Below are positions 50,449-58,113 of a stretch of DNA of 64,000 nt, piece after piece. How positions within the stretch are numbered: the stretch's first letter is position 1; each line of letters begins with the position of its first letter. The stretch spans positions 1 through 64,000 of the forward strand of contig CAZNDB010000002.1 in assembly GCA_964571725.1 (NCBI GenBank), read 5' to 3'. The translations under genes were made by a program, and so were the position numbers. This DNA comes from UBA1369 sp964571725. GTDB taxonomy: Bacteria; Patescibacteriota; Gracilibacteria; UBA1369. Under the pieces are notes generated by a model. The model did no database searches. It saw only the letters and a list, made by a program, of their open reading frames with translations, and was not told the origin of the DNA.

Positions 50449-51168
50449 ATGCGGAAGAAAAATACTATTAAATTTTGTTTAATTTCAGCTCTATTCCTGC
50501 TGTCGGGAAATAGCGTGGTTTGGGCTGCGGAAACCGCCGCGGCAACTCCCCTTTCCCGCGGGGAAGCCACCGACATGGTTGTGAAGTTTTATGATCTGGA
50601 AAAGAAAAATGAAAGTTTTCTGACTGAATGCAGAGCGGATTTGGACAGCTGTATGTTTACTTTCGCAACCCGCACCAATTTTTCGGAATACCGGACCAGC
50701 CCGCTAATCCTCTACCCTGACGTATATCCGGCTTACCGCTTTTATCATTCAATTAATCTGGCCAGCCAGCTGGATCTGGCCCGTGGATATTATCAGGAAG
50801 AGCAAAGCCCTTTCCGCCCCGAGCAGCCGATTTCCAGAGTGGAAGCCCTGAAACTGGCCATGGGAGCCTCCGGTATGCTGGACTGGAAAGATCAATTTGA
50901 AATCTCCACCGAACAAAGTTCCTGGCTGAAATTTAATTTTGACGGCGACCGCTGGTGGTATGGCCGCTATCTGGTCAGCGCCGTCCAGAACGGATTTTTG
51001 AATGAAATAACCAAAGAGCAGGCGGAAGGGCAAATTAGCAAGGAAGAGTTTTTGAAAATAATGGAAAGTGCCAATAAAATAGTCGCCGGTGGACAAACAT
51101 CGTCACTGGCAGACATCTATGGACATACCGATAATAAAGCTGACACATCAGGAAATCTTGCTCTCTAA
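50449..51168 (+). CDS. Secreted protein with an SLH-like domain
   Basis: The 239-residue protein has a signal peptide (1-27, ending VVWAAE) and an SLH-like motif (residues about 110-145; ARGYYQEEQSPFRPEQPISR then VEALKLAMGAS). A second, weaker SLH-like unit may follow (GFLNEITKEQAEGQISKEEF). It probably associates with the wall like the giant SLH protein. Its 3' end overlaps the trmH-like gene by 50 bp on the assumed starts. Confidence 0.75.
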   Translation: MRKKNTIKFCLISALFLLSGNSVVWAAETAAATPLSRGEATDMVVKFYDLEKKNESFLTECRADLDSCMFTFATRTNFSEYRTSPLILYPDVYPAYRFYHSINLASQLDLARGYYQEEQSPFRPEQPISRVEALKLAMGASGMLDWKDQFEISTEQSSWLKFNFDGDRWWYGRYLVSAVQNGFLNEITKEQAEGQISKEEFLKIMESANKIVAGGQTSSLADIYGHTDNKADTSGNLAL

Positions 51169-51670
51169 GCCCAGCGTGGAAGAGACAAAAAATTTCCAAA
51201 GAATTCCGGTGGTACTGGTGCTGGACAATCTCCGCAGTCTTTATAATATCGGTTCGATTTTCCGGACGGCCGACGCTTTGCTGATTGAAAAAATATATTT
51301 GTGCGGCATCTGCGGACATCCACCCAATAAACAAATAGAAAAAGTTGCGCTGGGGGCCGAAGAAACCGTGCCGTTTGAGTACTGGCCGGATGTGAACGCC
51401 TGCCTGCAGAAATTAAAAGCGGACGGCCGGACTATTGTGGCCCTGGAACTGACCCATCAATCGGCACATTATAAAAAGGCCGATTATCCGTTCCCGCTGG
51501 CGCTGGTGGTGGGCAATGAAGTCGAGGGAATAGGGGAGGAGGCTATAAAATTTTGCGACCGCGCAATCGACATACCAATGAAAGGCCGTGCCAATTCCCT
51601 GAATGTCGCGACCGCGGTAGCGGTCGCGGGATATGAAATTTATGACCGATACGTTAAAGTAAAATCATGA
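51119..51670 (+). CDS. SpoU/TrmH-family RNA 2'-O-ribose methyltransferase
   Basis: The 183-residue protein has the SPOUT trefoil-knot motifs: VLDNLRSLYNIGSIFRTADA (motif 1), LVVGNEVEGIG (motif 2), and IPMKGRANSLNVATAVAVAG (motif 3). It methylates a ribose in tRNA or rRNA, but the target cannot be told. The ATG at 51119 leaves a 50-bp overlap with the SLH gene; a later start such as TTG 51158 is possible. Its stop forms an ATGA overlap with ybeY. Confidence 0.9.
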   Translation: MDIPIIKLTHQEILLSKPSVEETKNFQRIPVVLVLDNLRSLYNIGSIFRTADALLIEKIYLCGICGHPPNKQIEKVALGAEETVPFEYWPDVNACLQKLKADGRTIVALELTHQSAHYKKADYPFPLALVVGNEVEGIGEEAIKFCDRAIDIPMKGRANSLNVATAVAVAGYEIYDRYVKVKS

Positions 51671-52179
51671 TTAAACTTTCCAGTGAAAATCAAACCAAAC
51701 TGAAACTGCCGGCCGGACTGAAATTCAGGCATTGGCTGAAAGAAACTTTGTCCGCGCTGGGCGAGCAAAAAAGAGAGGGTGTGATTGAACTGAGTTTTGT
51801 GGATACTGTGCGAATCAAAGACCTGAATAAAGCCTACCGACAAATGGATAAGGTGACCGACGTGCTGTCATTTTCGTTTATAGACGCGTCCGACTTTCCA
51901 ACCGACAATCTGGTCGGACAAATATTTATCGAGCCCCTGACGGCCAAAAAACAGGCCGCCGAAAAAGGGGTGGCCTGGAAAGACGAAATAGAGTTCCTGT
52001 TTGTGCACGCGCTGCTGCATATTTTCGGCTACGATCACGAAACCGAAAAGGAATTTAATGACATGTTCGGTCTTCAGGAACGGATAATGCCCGGTCAAAA
52101 GTGGGGGAGTTTTGTAGAGCAAATTCGTCGGGAGAGCTTTGGCGGGCGGGGAGCTTCAGGAGCGAATCGCGGACGATGA
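51667..52179 (+). CDS. ybeY: Endoribonuclease YbeY
   Basis: The 170-residue zinc metalloprotein has VTDVLSFSF in the middle and the metal-binding HALLHIFGYDHE motif. YbeY matures 16S rRNA and takes part in 70S quality control. It is coupled to the upstream methyltransferase (ATGA overlap). The C-terminal tail (about residues 145-170, Arg/Gly-rich) extends past the usual end of the family and overlaps the convergent PRC-barrel gene by 125 bp. Confidence 0.95.
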   Translation: MIKLSSENQTKLKLPAGLKFRHWLKETLSALGEQKREGVIELSFVDTVRIKDLNKAYRQMDKVTDVLSFSFIDASDFPTDNLVGQIFIEPLTAKKQAAEKGVAWKDEIEFLFVHALLHIFGYDHETEKEFNDMFGLQERIMPGQKWGSFVEQIRRESFGGRGASGANRGR

Positions 52180-52630
52180 TTTCGCGGGGTTTGATTTCCA
52201 GGATTGAGCTTTGGTGAATCAGCCGGGTATCGTATGACCAAAGGCCCCAAAAACTTTTCTGCGTGGTAATGCTGGCCAGAACGTTGTGAGTCGTGTGAAG
52301 GCTGTAATCGGTTACCCGGCCAATATAGGTGCCACTTTCGGTGCGTACCCTGCGGCCGGAGATGTCGACGTGCCTGGATTGCAGAACTTTTTGCAGACGA
52401 ATCAAATCGTTCCCTGAATGGATTTCATAATGCTGCCCCAGAATCAGATAATTTTTTTTCCAGGAAATAATGTCGCGCGGCGAAAGATATTTGGGATCTC
52501 GCTTAATTAATTCAAACGCCAAGATCTGCCCGTTGTCGGGATCCAGAATAACCCTGGCCAGGCGCCCCACGGGCTGTCCTTCCGAATCAAAAACTTTGCT
52601 GCCGGCGATTTGTCTGGAGGAAATGTACAT
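52055..52630 (-). CDS. PRC-barrel domain protein
   Basis: The 191-residue protein has two PRC-barrel units: about 1-75 (YISSRQIAGSKVFDSEGQPV, VILDPDNGQILAFEL) and about 85-165 (ISGRRVRTESGTYIGRVTDY). PRC barrels occur in RimM and photosynthetic reaction centres and bind RNA or protein partners. The ATG at 52630 is preferred to a TTG at 52639. The C-terminal 41 codons overlap the end of ybeY on the opposite strand. Confidence 0.85.
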   Translation of the reverse strand: MYISSRQIAGSKVFDSEGQPVGRLARVILDPDNGQILAFELIKRDPKYLSPRDIISWKKNYLILGQHYEIHSGNDLIRLQKVLQSRHVDISGRRVRTESGTYIGRVTDYSLHTTHNVLASITTQKSFWGLWSYDTRLIHQSSILEIKPREIIVRDSLLKLPARQSSPDEFALQNSPTFDRALSVPEDRTCH

Positions 52631-52705
52631 GCAAATCAAAAACAGATATTTGTACCTGTCTGATTTTGGCAGAAGAAACGAATTTGCGCAATTGAACCGG
52701 CGGAT

Positions 52706-53386
52706 TTATGAACCCTGCTTCATCAAATCATCGTAACGGCGAATTTCCGAGGTCTGTAAAGGCTTCAGGTGGCGATGCCTGCCAGGATCGGTTTTTCTGA
52801 AGCCGGTTTCCAGAATCTGCAAACTGTCTCCGTGGGAAACCAGCAGAATCTTTTTTTGCTCCACCAGCTGAACGTCCAGAATACCCCGTATCAATGAAGT
52901 GGTCCGGCACAGAACCTGATTGACGCTTTCCACGCCAAACAAGCGGTGATCGGGATTTTTTTCATCTTCCGACCAAACCAGGGGATAGTTTTGCGAACTG
53001 GTACCGTCCAGTTCACCAAAATTTCGTTCCCGAAGCAAAACGGTAAAAATCGGGGTGCGGGTGTTTAATATCTCCTGCGCGATCATGGCTGACTGCATAG
53101 TGCGTGAAAAATCGGAGGAAACAATCAACGTGTCTTTATCCAAAATTCCTGTTTCTTTAGCCTGTCTGACGCTGCCGGCTACTTCTTCCGCGCCCTTTTC
53201 AGCCAAACCGTACCTCAATTGGGTACCCAGATCCGGATGACTGATAATAATGCCCGGCTGATTACTGACAATGATTCCGGGGTGGTCGCCGTGATCCAGC
53301 GGGATCATTTGCTGCGGTTTGCTGGGGCCGTGACGGAGCCCGAAAATTTCATAGGGGGAACAGATAATTTCCGAAAGGTGGTTCAT
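52706..53386 (-). CDS. Histidine phosphatase (phosphoglycerate mutase-like) family protein
   Basis: The protein of about 226 residues has the catalytic LRHGPS motif with the phosphorylated histidine, SSDFSRTMQSAMIA (second Arg), LRERNFGELDG (acid/Arg segment) and VSHGDSLQIL (second catalytic His). It is probably a phosphatase of sugar phosphates or nucleotides. The ATG at 53386 is chosen over a start at 53410. Confidence 0.9.
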   Translation of the reverse strand: MNHLSEIICSPYEIFGLRHGPSKPQQMIPLDHGDHPGIIVSNQPGIIISHPDLGTQLRYGLAEKGAEEVAGSVRQAKETGILDKDTLIVSSDFSRTMQSAMIAQEILNTRTPIFTVLLRERNFGELDGTSSQNYPLVWSEDEKNPDHRLFGVESVNQVLCRTTSLIRGILDVQLVEQKKILLVSHGDSLQILETGFRKTDPGRHRHLKPLQTSEIRRYDDLMKQGS

Positions 53387-53534
53387 GTTTTTGTAAATTT
53401 GTGTCCGCATTATAGAAATACTTTTTCATTTGTCAATTTGGGGGAGGGGGCGAAGAAATGCGTTTGACTTGCCTGGCCGCATAACATAGAATTCAGGGGC
53501 TTTGTAAGGCCTTTTGAGCCTGACAGGCTGCCGT

Positions 53535-53611
53535 CGGGGTGTAGCGCAGTTGGCTAGCGCGCATGGTTTGGGACCATGAGGTCCCGGGTTCGAGTCCCGG
53601 CTCCCCGACCA
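53535..53611 (+). tRNA. tRNA-Pro (TGG)
   Basis: The acceptor arm CGGGGTG (53535-53541) pairs with CTCCCCG (53601-53607) with one T-T mismatch. C1-G72 is typical of tRNA-Pro. The anticodon loop carries TGG, the T arm GGTTCGAGTCC is present, and CCA is encoded at 53609-53611. Confidence 0.96.
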
Positions 53612-53615
53612 AAAA

Positions 53616-54413
53616 TTATTCAATTCTGAAATGCTCCGAAGAAACCGGGTAAACCGGTTGCGGATTTTTTTTGCCCATGGGGGAAACCCTCAATTGATAG
53701 GCCCTCAGCATGGTCATATACCACTCATCAACCAGATTCGGACTGACGGACAGAGTGCTGAGGTATTGGCCAGCCTGCTGTGCCCGCAGCGGAGATTGAA
53801 TATACTTTTCGTAGAATCTGATGGTAGACGGAGAAACCGTAAAATGGGTCAAAGGTAAGGCGGTGGGTATCTCCAAAAATCCAATTCCATGAAAATCGGG
53901 ATCCAGGTGGATTCTGCCATGAGCTCTGGCCAAATAATATAAATGATTAGTTGCAAAACCCTGGTCTTTCAAAACTGGCACCACAGAGCTTTCATCTATG
54001 TCCAATCCCAGGTTAATGTTTATTGTCGCGGCAATATAAGCTCTGACAAAATTAATGCTTTCCGGGCTATTTAACGCAGGCATATTCTTATTGCCAGTGA
54101 TTTCCAGAGCAAATTTAAATTCATCACTCCTGGGTTCAGGTATCTCTCCGGGTACCCTATACCGCCCGTTTTCCAGAATTTCACATAGTGATTTGCTTCT
54201 ATTGAGAAGTCTTTGATCTGTCGCTTTGTCTATCCGGGCTTTAAGTTCTTCGATTGCGTTCTTCCAACCACTAATAAATTTAAGTTCTCCATCCTCTTCA
54301 TGATAATGATCTCCGGGTTCATGCTTGGTTTGTACCATTAAAGCTCCCAAGGGCGTTTCCAAAACCGTCGAGATTACCGTGGATTTGTCCGGATTGTCCT
54401 GGTTTTTCTCCAT
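53616..54413 (-). CDS. Nudix-like paralog with degenerate active site, copy 3
   Basis: The 265-residue protein is the third of three tandem paralogs. It shares the opening (TVLETPLGALMVQ), the NGRYRVPGE segment before the Nudix box and the C-terminal LVDEWYMTMLRAY. Where an active Nudix box has REVxEELG, this copy has AYIAATININLGL, so the catalytic glutamates are lost. It is therefore unlikely to hydrolyse nucleoside diphosphates and may bind a ligand or pair with the intact copy. It ends 5 bp past tRNA-Pro on the opposite strand and lies 15 bp behind copy 2. Confidence 0.7.
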   Translation of the reverse strand: MEKNQDNPDKSTVISTVLETPLGALMVQTKHEPGDHYHEEDGELKFISGWKNAIEELKARIDKATDQRLLNRSKSLCEILENGRYRVPGEIPEPRSDEFKFALEITGNKNMPALNSPESINFVRAYIAATININLGLDIDESSVVPVLKDQGFATNHLYYLARAHGRIHLDPDFHGIGFLEIPTALPLTHFTVSPSTIRFYEKYIQSPLRAQQAGQYLSTLSVSPNLVDEWYMTMLRAYQLRVSPMGKKNPQPVYPVSSEHFRIE

Positions 54414-54428
54414 ATAGGATTATTAAAT

Positions 54429-55484
54429 TTATTCATCTTTATCCTCGCCGGATGCCGCAATCAATTCCGAGGCTGTAGTAGTGGAAAGGCTGACCTGCTG
54501 TTCTGCAGCAACGTCCCGGGTCGGCTGATTGTCGATAATGTAGGGATTGCCACTTTTCCCCTGCAAATCTTTTTTCTTCCGGTCGCGTTTGGCCGCCAGG
54601 GCTTTTTTTCTTTTTCGGGCGGCACGGCTGAGCCTGGGGGTATTCAGGGGAGGAGGAATGCTGGCGGCCTTTTTGGCATCGGCAATGTGTTCTTTTCCCA
54701 AACGGTGCACCGGATGACCATCAGCATCGTAAATAATAAAGTTGGGTGAGGTAGACAAATGGGCGGGTCTGAATACCTTTTTATTTTTACCGCTTTTACT
54801 CATATGGGCTCTCCACATGTCCATAAACCAGTCGTCTACGATGTTTTCAGCAACAGTGATGCGGGAAAGGTAATGCGGTGAAAATTGAGAGCGCAGAGGT
54901 CTCATATATTTTTCCGGAAGCTCGCGCACGTGTGCCTGAAAAAATCTTTTATCCAGAGGTAGAGCGTAGGGATAATTCAAGAAACCAATGCCACTTATTT
55001 CTTTTTTACCCTGTTCAACAACTTTATTAAGAGTGATCTGCCCCTCCGCATGGACAATAAAAATCAGATGGCGCCGCAGTTTGCCCTGAATTTTAAGAAT
55101 CAATTGCAGAGATTCCGGATCGACCCGTAATCCAAGCTCTTCATCAACCTCCCTGCATACTGCTTTTTCAAAAATTCTCCGGTAGACATCAATGTCTTCG
55201 GGGTTCACGGCAGGGATTTCCCGGCCAAACAGTTCTAACGCCTCGGCGTTCTCAAAGTCTATTTTTTTGACTCCTCCGCCCGGCAAGGAATATCTGCCAT
55301 CACTGACAATTTCCATGGAAAAGCGAATACGCCTGGCAAGTCCCCATTGCCTTGTTTTTTCGGCCGCATCAAGCTTCTCCTGCAGTTCGGCAAGAACTTC
55401 CCGGAAGTGTATGTCACCGCCCTCCTGCGTCAGAACAATCCCTGGTGCGGCTTCGATGATGGCGGCAACTCTTAGCTTAGTCAT
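54429..55484 (-). CDS. Nudix hydrolase-like protein with intact box, copy 2
   Basis: The 351-residue protein is the only one of the three paralogs with an intact catalytic core: GRYSLPGGGVKK, then after a long insertion CREVDEELGLRV, matching the Nudix consensus REUxEExGU. The insertion between the glycine and the RE pair is longer than normal. A basic tail of about 100 residues (RLSRAARKRKKALAAKRDRK) follows and may contact nucleic acid or ribosomes. The substrate is unknown. It lies between the two degenerate copies in one operon. Confidence 0.75.
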   Translation of the reverse strand: MTKLRVAAIIEAAPGIVLTQEGGDIHFREVLAELQEKLDAAEKTRQWGLARRIRFSMEIVSDGRYSLPGGGVKKIDFENAEALELFGREIPAVNPEDIDVYRRIFEKAVCREVDEELGLRVDPESLQLILKIQGKLRRHLIFIVHAEGQITLNKVVEQGKKEISGIGFLNYPYALPLDKRFFQAHVRELPEKYMRPLRSQFSPHYLSRITVAENIVDDWFMDMWRAHMSKSGKNKKVFRPAHLSTSPNFIIYDADGHPVHRLGKEHIADAKKAASIPPPLNTPRLSRAARKRKKALAAKRDRKKKDLQGKSGNPYIIDNQPTRDVAAEQQVSLSTTTASELIAASGEDKDE

Positions 55485-55553
55485 GGGAAAATAAGTTTAA
55501 GAGCATATCTTGTGCCAATCCTGCCGTTTTGTCAAGATTATAAAGTGCCTTTT

Positions 55554-56288
55554 CTATCTGTTTACTATTTTGAAATTGGGAGAAGAAACAGGATGCATTG
55601 GTCTCGGTGTTAATTTTTTCCTGGAGGGAGCCAGCGACAGATAAGTCCTATACATGGTCAGATACCACTCGTCGATCAGTTCCACGCCCACTGAAAGATT
55701 ACTCTGATACTGATCAACCAAAGATTGCCGATAGGACTGCTGTATATAATTCGAGTAAATATTTTTGGTAGCCGAATTTAAAAAATTTAAGCTGACCGGC
55801 AAGACGGACGGATGATCCAAAAATCCGACACCGGCCAATTTGTCGCGGTTCAACTCAACTTTTCCCCTGGCTTTGGACAGACAAATAACATGGTTTGAAT
55901 CCAGTCCGGGGATATTAACTATATCAGCACGGTCCAGGGACAACCCTAATTGTTTTTTGACGTTATCGGCCACGCTTTCCCTGATGACTTCAACAAACTT
56001 TGAATTGGCGCGGTCAATCGGTTCATTCATAGACCCAGTTTCCAGACCCGCTTTTTGGAATTCTTCAGCGGTTATATCTCCTCCCGGCAGCCTGAAACGC
56101 CCGTCCTGCATGATTTGCAGTAAATAGTTGACCCGTTTTTTCTTTTCCTCGTCCGGCTCATTCGCCACGGCAATCTTAATTTTTTCCACTATCTCCGGAC
56201 TAAACTGGTCGAATTTGTCCTGAACCACAATTACCCCCAGAGGGGTTTCCAGAATAGCTGAGGCCACAATTTCACGCTTTGATTCCAT
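55554..56288 (-). CDS. Nudix-like paralog with degenerate active site, copy 1
   Basis: The 244-residue protein opens the operon. It shares ASAILETPLGVIVVQ, GRFRLPGGDI, the insertion and ELIDEWYLTMYRTY with the other two. Its box is RESVADNVKKQLGL, so the first RE pair is kept but the paired glutamates are replaced. It is probably inactive or altered. A TTGACA/TAATAT promoter lies just upstream. Confidence 0.72.
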   Translation of the reverse strand: MESKREIVASAILETPLGVIVVQDKFDQFSPEIVEKIKIAVANEPDEEKKKRVNYLLQIMQDGRFRLPGGDITAEEFQKAGLETGSMNEPIDRANSKFVEVIRESVADNVKKQLGLSLDRADIVNIPGLDSNHVICLSKARGKVELNRDKLAGVGFLDHPSVLPVSLNFLNSATKNIYSNYIQQSYRQSLVDQYQSNLSVGVELIDEWYLTMYRTYLSLAPSRKKLTPRPMHPVSSPNFKIVNR

Positions 56289-56312
56289 AATTCAAAATAT
56301 TCTAAAGGTGTA

Positions 56313-56340
56313 ATATTACTATTTTCCTTTCTTTTGTCAA
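56313..56340 (-). promoter_or_regulatory. Promoter of the Nudix-like operon
   Basis: On the minus strand a perfect TTGACA (56340-56335) and TAATAT (56318-56313) have 16-bp spacing, about 25 bp before the first ATG. Confidence 0.68.
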
Positions 56341-56395
56341 TCGGTTTATTGTTTTTCTAGCCAATTAATCCCACTCCCCGCCGGCCAAATAAAAA

Positions 56396-56430
56396 AGCTC
56401 CCGCCGTTTTACCGGCAAGGAGCTGTTTTT
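56396..56430. terminator. Intrinsic terminator behind the pilin gene
   Basis: AGCTCCCGCCG (56396-56406) pairs imperfectly with CGGCAAGGAGCT (56413-56424). T-runs follow on both sides, so it can act in both directions. On the minus strand it ends the pilin transcript. Confidence 0.85.
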
Positions 56431-56442
56431 GTTTAATTGAGA

Positions 56443-56829
56443 TTAACCTTCCTGACCCGAACCTGCACCCAGGATGGTGGCGACAAAGGCGAAGGAAAGC
56501 AGGATGATTACGATACCGACAGCGGCATACATAAGGATTTGTTTTCCTTTCTTGGCCTTCTCCGGATCACCGGCTGAAGTCACGATCAGTACGCCTCCGT
56601 AGATGATCATCAGAACGGCGATCAATCCGAGGAAGCCCAGGAAAAAGTTGACGATGGTCAGAATCAGAGCTCTGACGCTGGTTTCACCACCTGTAGCGGC
56701 GGCTACTTTGCCCGGATTGTCCGTTTCGGACAGAAAACCGGATTGAGCCATGACCGTATTGAAGCCATAGAGGCCTGAACCAACGATGGTTACAAGTCCT
56801 AAACGAGCTTTTTGAATGAGACTTTTCAT
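56443..56829 (-). CDS. Small VirB2/TrbC-like pilin
   Basis: The 128-residue protein has a signal-like N-terminus (RLGLVTIVGSGLYGFNTVMA) and two membrane helices (about 55-80 and 95-120) joined by a loop with GDPEKAKKGKQI. This layout is that of VirB2/TrbC-type pilins and is common as a highly expressed small membrane protein in CPR genomes. It may form a filament or a membrane channel. No other type IV secretion genes are in the window. It has its own strong promoter (56864-56892) and terminator. Confidence 0.75.
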   Translation of the reverse strand: MKSLIQKARLGLVTIVGSGLYGFNTVMAQSGFLSETDNPGKVAAATGGETSVRALILTIVNFFLGFLGLIAVLMIIYGGVLIVTSAGDPEKAKKGKQILMYAAVGIVIILLSFAFVATILGAGSGQEG

Positions 56830-56863
56830 ATTTATTTTGATTTAAATTGTCTTATTTCCTTAT

Positions 56864-56892
56864 ATGATAGCAATAATTGGCCTAAAAATCAA
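56864..56892 (-). promoter_or_regulatory. Promoter of the pilin gene
   Basis: On the minus strand TTGATT (56892-56887) and TATCAT (56869-56864) are spaced by 17 bp, with a TGC extension before the -10. On the + strand the -10 contains the ATG at 56864, an argument against that ATG as start of the FemX gene. Confidence 0.65.
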
Positions 56893-56901
56893 CTACCAAG
56901 C

Positions 56902-56910
56902 TGCTATACT
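56902..56910 (+). promoter_or_regulatory. Extended -10 promoter of the FemX gene
   Basis: TGCTATACT (TGn plus TATACT) predicts a start near 56917, about 34 nt before TTG 56951. Confidence 0.5.
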
Positions 56911-56950
56911 TATTCTTTATACTGCATCGTGCTTATTAATTTCAAGTAAA

Positions 56951-58084
56951 TTGGACTATTCTGCAAGGATATTAAAGAAGGAAGACTGGAAGGAATGGGA
57001 CGATTTTGTGGCTTCACACAGCCTTGGAAACATACACCAGACCAGCAAATGGGGGGAATTTCAGTCGGCCAGGGGGGCGGGGGGGAAGTTTTGGGTTGTG
57101 GGAGTCTTTCAGGGAGAGAAACTGACGGGCGGGGCGCTGGTGCTGCGCAGAATGCTGCCCTGGGGCCGGTGCTGGTTCTATATACCCAAAGGTCCATTGG
57201 TCGACTATGCAACCCCGGCGGCGGGGCAACAACTGGAGGCATTATTGCAGGAATTAAAAGCGCTGGGTAAGCGTGAAAAGGCCGTTTTTCTGAGAGTGGA
57301 GCCGGGATTGGTGGAAAAAGGACCGGAGAAATTCGGGCTGCGGCTTAATTATGACTGGCGGAAAGCCGGTTTTAGAGCCGCGCACGCCCATTATCAGCCG
57401 GAAAACACCCTGATCATTGACCTGAAAGAGACCGAACAAGAGATTTTGGCGCAGATGAAGCCAAAAGGACGTTACAATATCAAACTGGCCGAGAAAAAGG
57501 GGGTGGAGGTGCTTTTAGCCGGCCGGGACCTGCCCGAAAAGGAGGCCGTGACGGAATTTCACCGGATACTTTCGGAAACCACCAGCCGGGACGGATTTGC
57601 CGGACATACCCCCTCCTATTACCAGGAAATGCTGGAAAAACTGGGCGAGAAACAGGTTAAACTGTACCTGGCCCGATTTGAGGGGAAAATAATTGCCGGG
57701 ATCATGGTAACTTTTTACGGGGATCTGGCCATTTATTATTTCGGGGCTTCAGCCAATCAATATCGCAACGTAATGGCGCCTTATCTGCTGCAATGGGAGG
57801 CTATTAAGACGGCCAAAAAGGCCGGACAGAGCTGGTATGATTTTCTGGGGACGGCCCCCCTGGAAGAAGGTGCAGAGGAGGGAACAGAGGGAGCGAAGGA
57901 GAATGGTGTGGCAGGTGCCGGGGCGGGGGAGTTCAGGTATGACAGAAGACACTCGTGGGCGGGGGTGACTGAATTCAAGTTAAAATTCGGAGGGAAAAAA
58001 GTCGCTTTTTATCCGGGCATGGAACAAATCTATCAGCCGCTGTTTTATTGGCTGATCAGACTGCGGAAAATGATGCCGTTTTAA
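56951..58084 (+). CDS. FemX/FemAB-family peptidoglycan aminoacyltransferase
   Basis: The protein of about 377 residues has the two GNAT-like folds of FemABX enzymes: HSLGNIHQTSKWGEF near the start, MKPKGRYNIKLAEKKGVEV (typical FemX stretch), FHRILSETTSRDGF, and AIYYFGASANQYRNVMAPYLL. The family transfers amino acids from aminoacyl-tRNA to the stem peptide of lipid II, building cross-bridges. TTG 56951 is preferred as start because an ATG at 56864 lies within promoter elements and adds a hydrophobic stretch foreign to the family. An acidic low-complexity insertion (residues about 316-340) interrupts the second domain. Confidence 0.88.
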   Translation: MDYSARILKKEDWKEWDDFVASHSLGNIHQTSKWGEFQSARGAGGKFWVVGVFQGEKLTGGALVLRRMLPWGRCWFYIPKGPLVDYATPAAGQQLEALLQELKALGKREKAVFLRVEPGLVEKGPEKFGLRLNYDWRKAGFRAAHAHYQPENTLIIDLKETEQEILAQMKPKGRYNIKLAEKKGVEVLLAGRDLPEKEAVTEFHRILSETTSRDGFAGHTPSYYQEMLEKLGEKQVKLYLARFEGKIIAGIMVTFYGDLAIYYFGASANQYRNVMAPYLLQWEAIKTAKKAGQSWYDFLGTAPLEEGAEEGTEGAKENGVAGAGAGEFRYDRRHSWAGVTEFKLKFGGKKVAFYPGMEQIYQPLFYWLIRLRKMMPF

Positions 58085-58113
58085 GGGACGCTCTGGTGCC
58101 GCTCCAGTGCGCT

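Noticed and set aside
53426..53623. Minus-strand reading frame over tRNA-Pro
   Set aside because: It is a translation of the antisense strand of the tRNA and its flanks.
56864..56950. ATG 56864 as start of the FemX gene
   Set aside because: It lies inside the -10 box of the divergent pilin promoter and upstream of an extended -10 for the FemX gene, and would add a hydrophobic stretch not found in the family.
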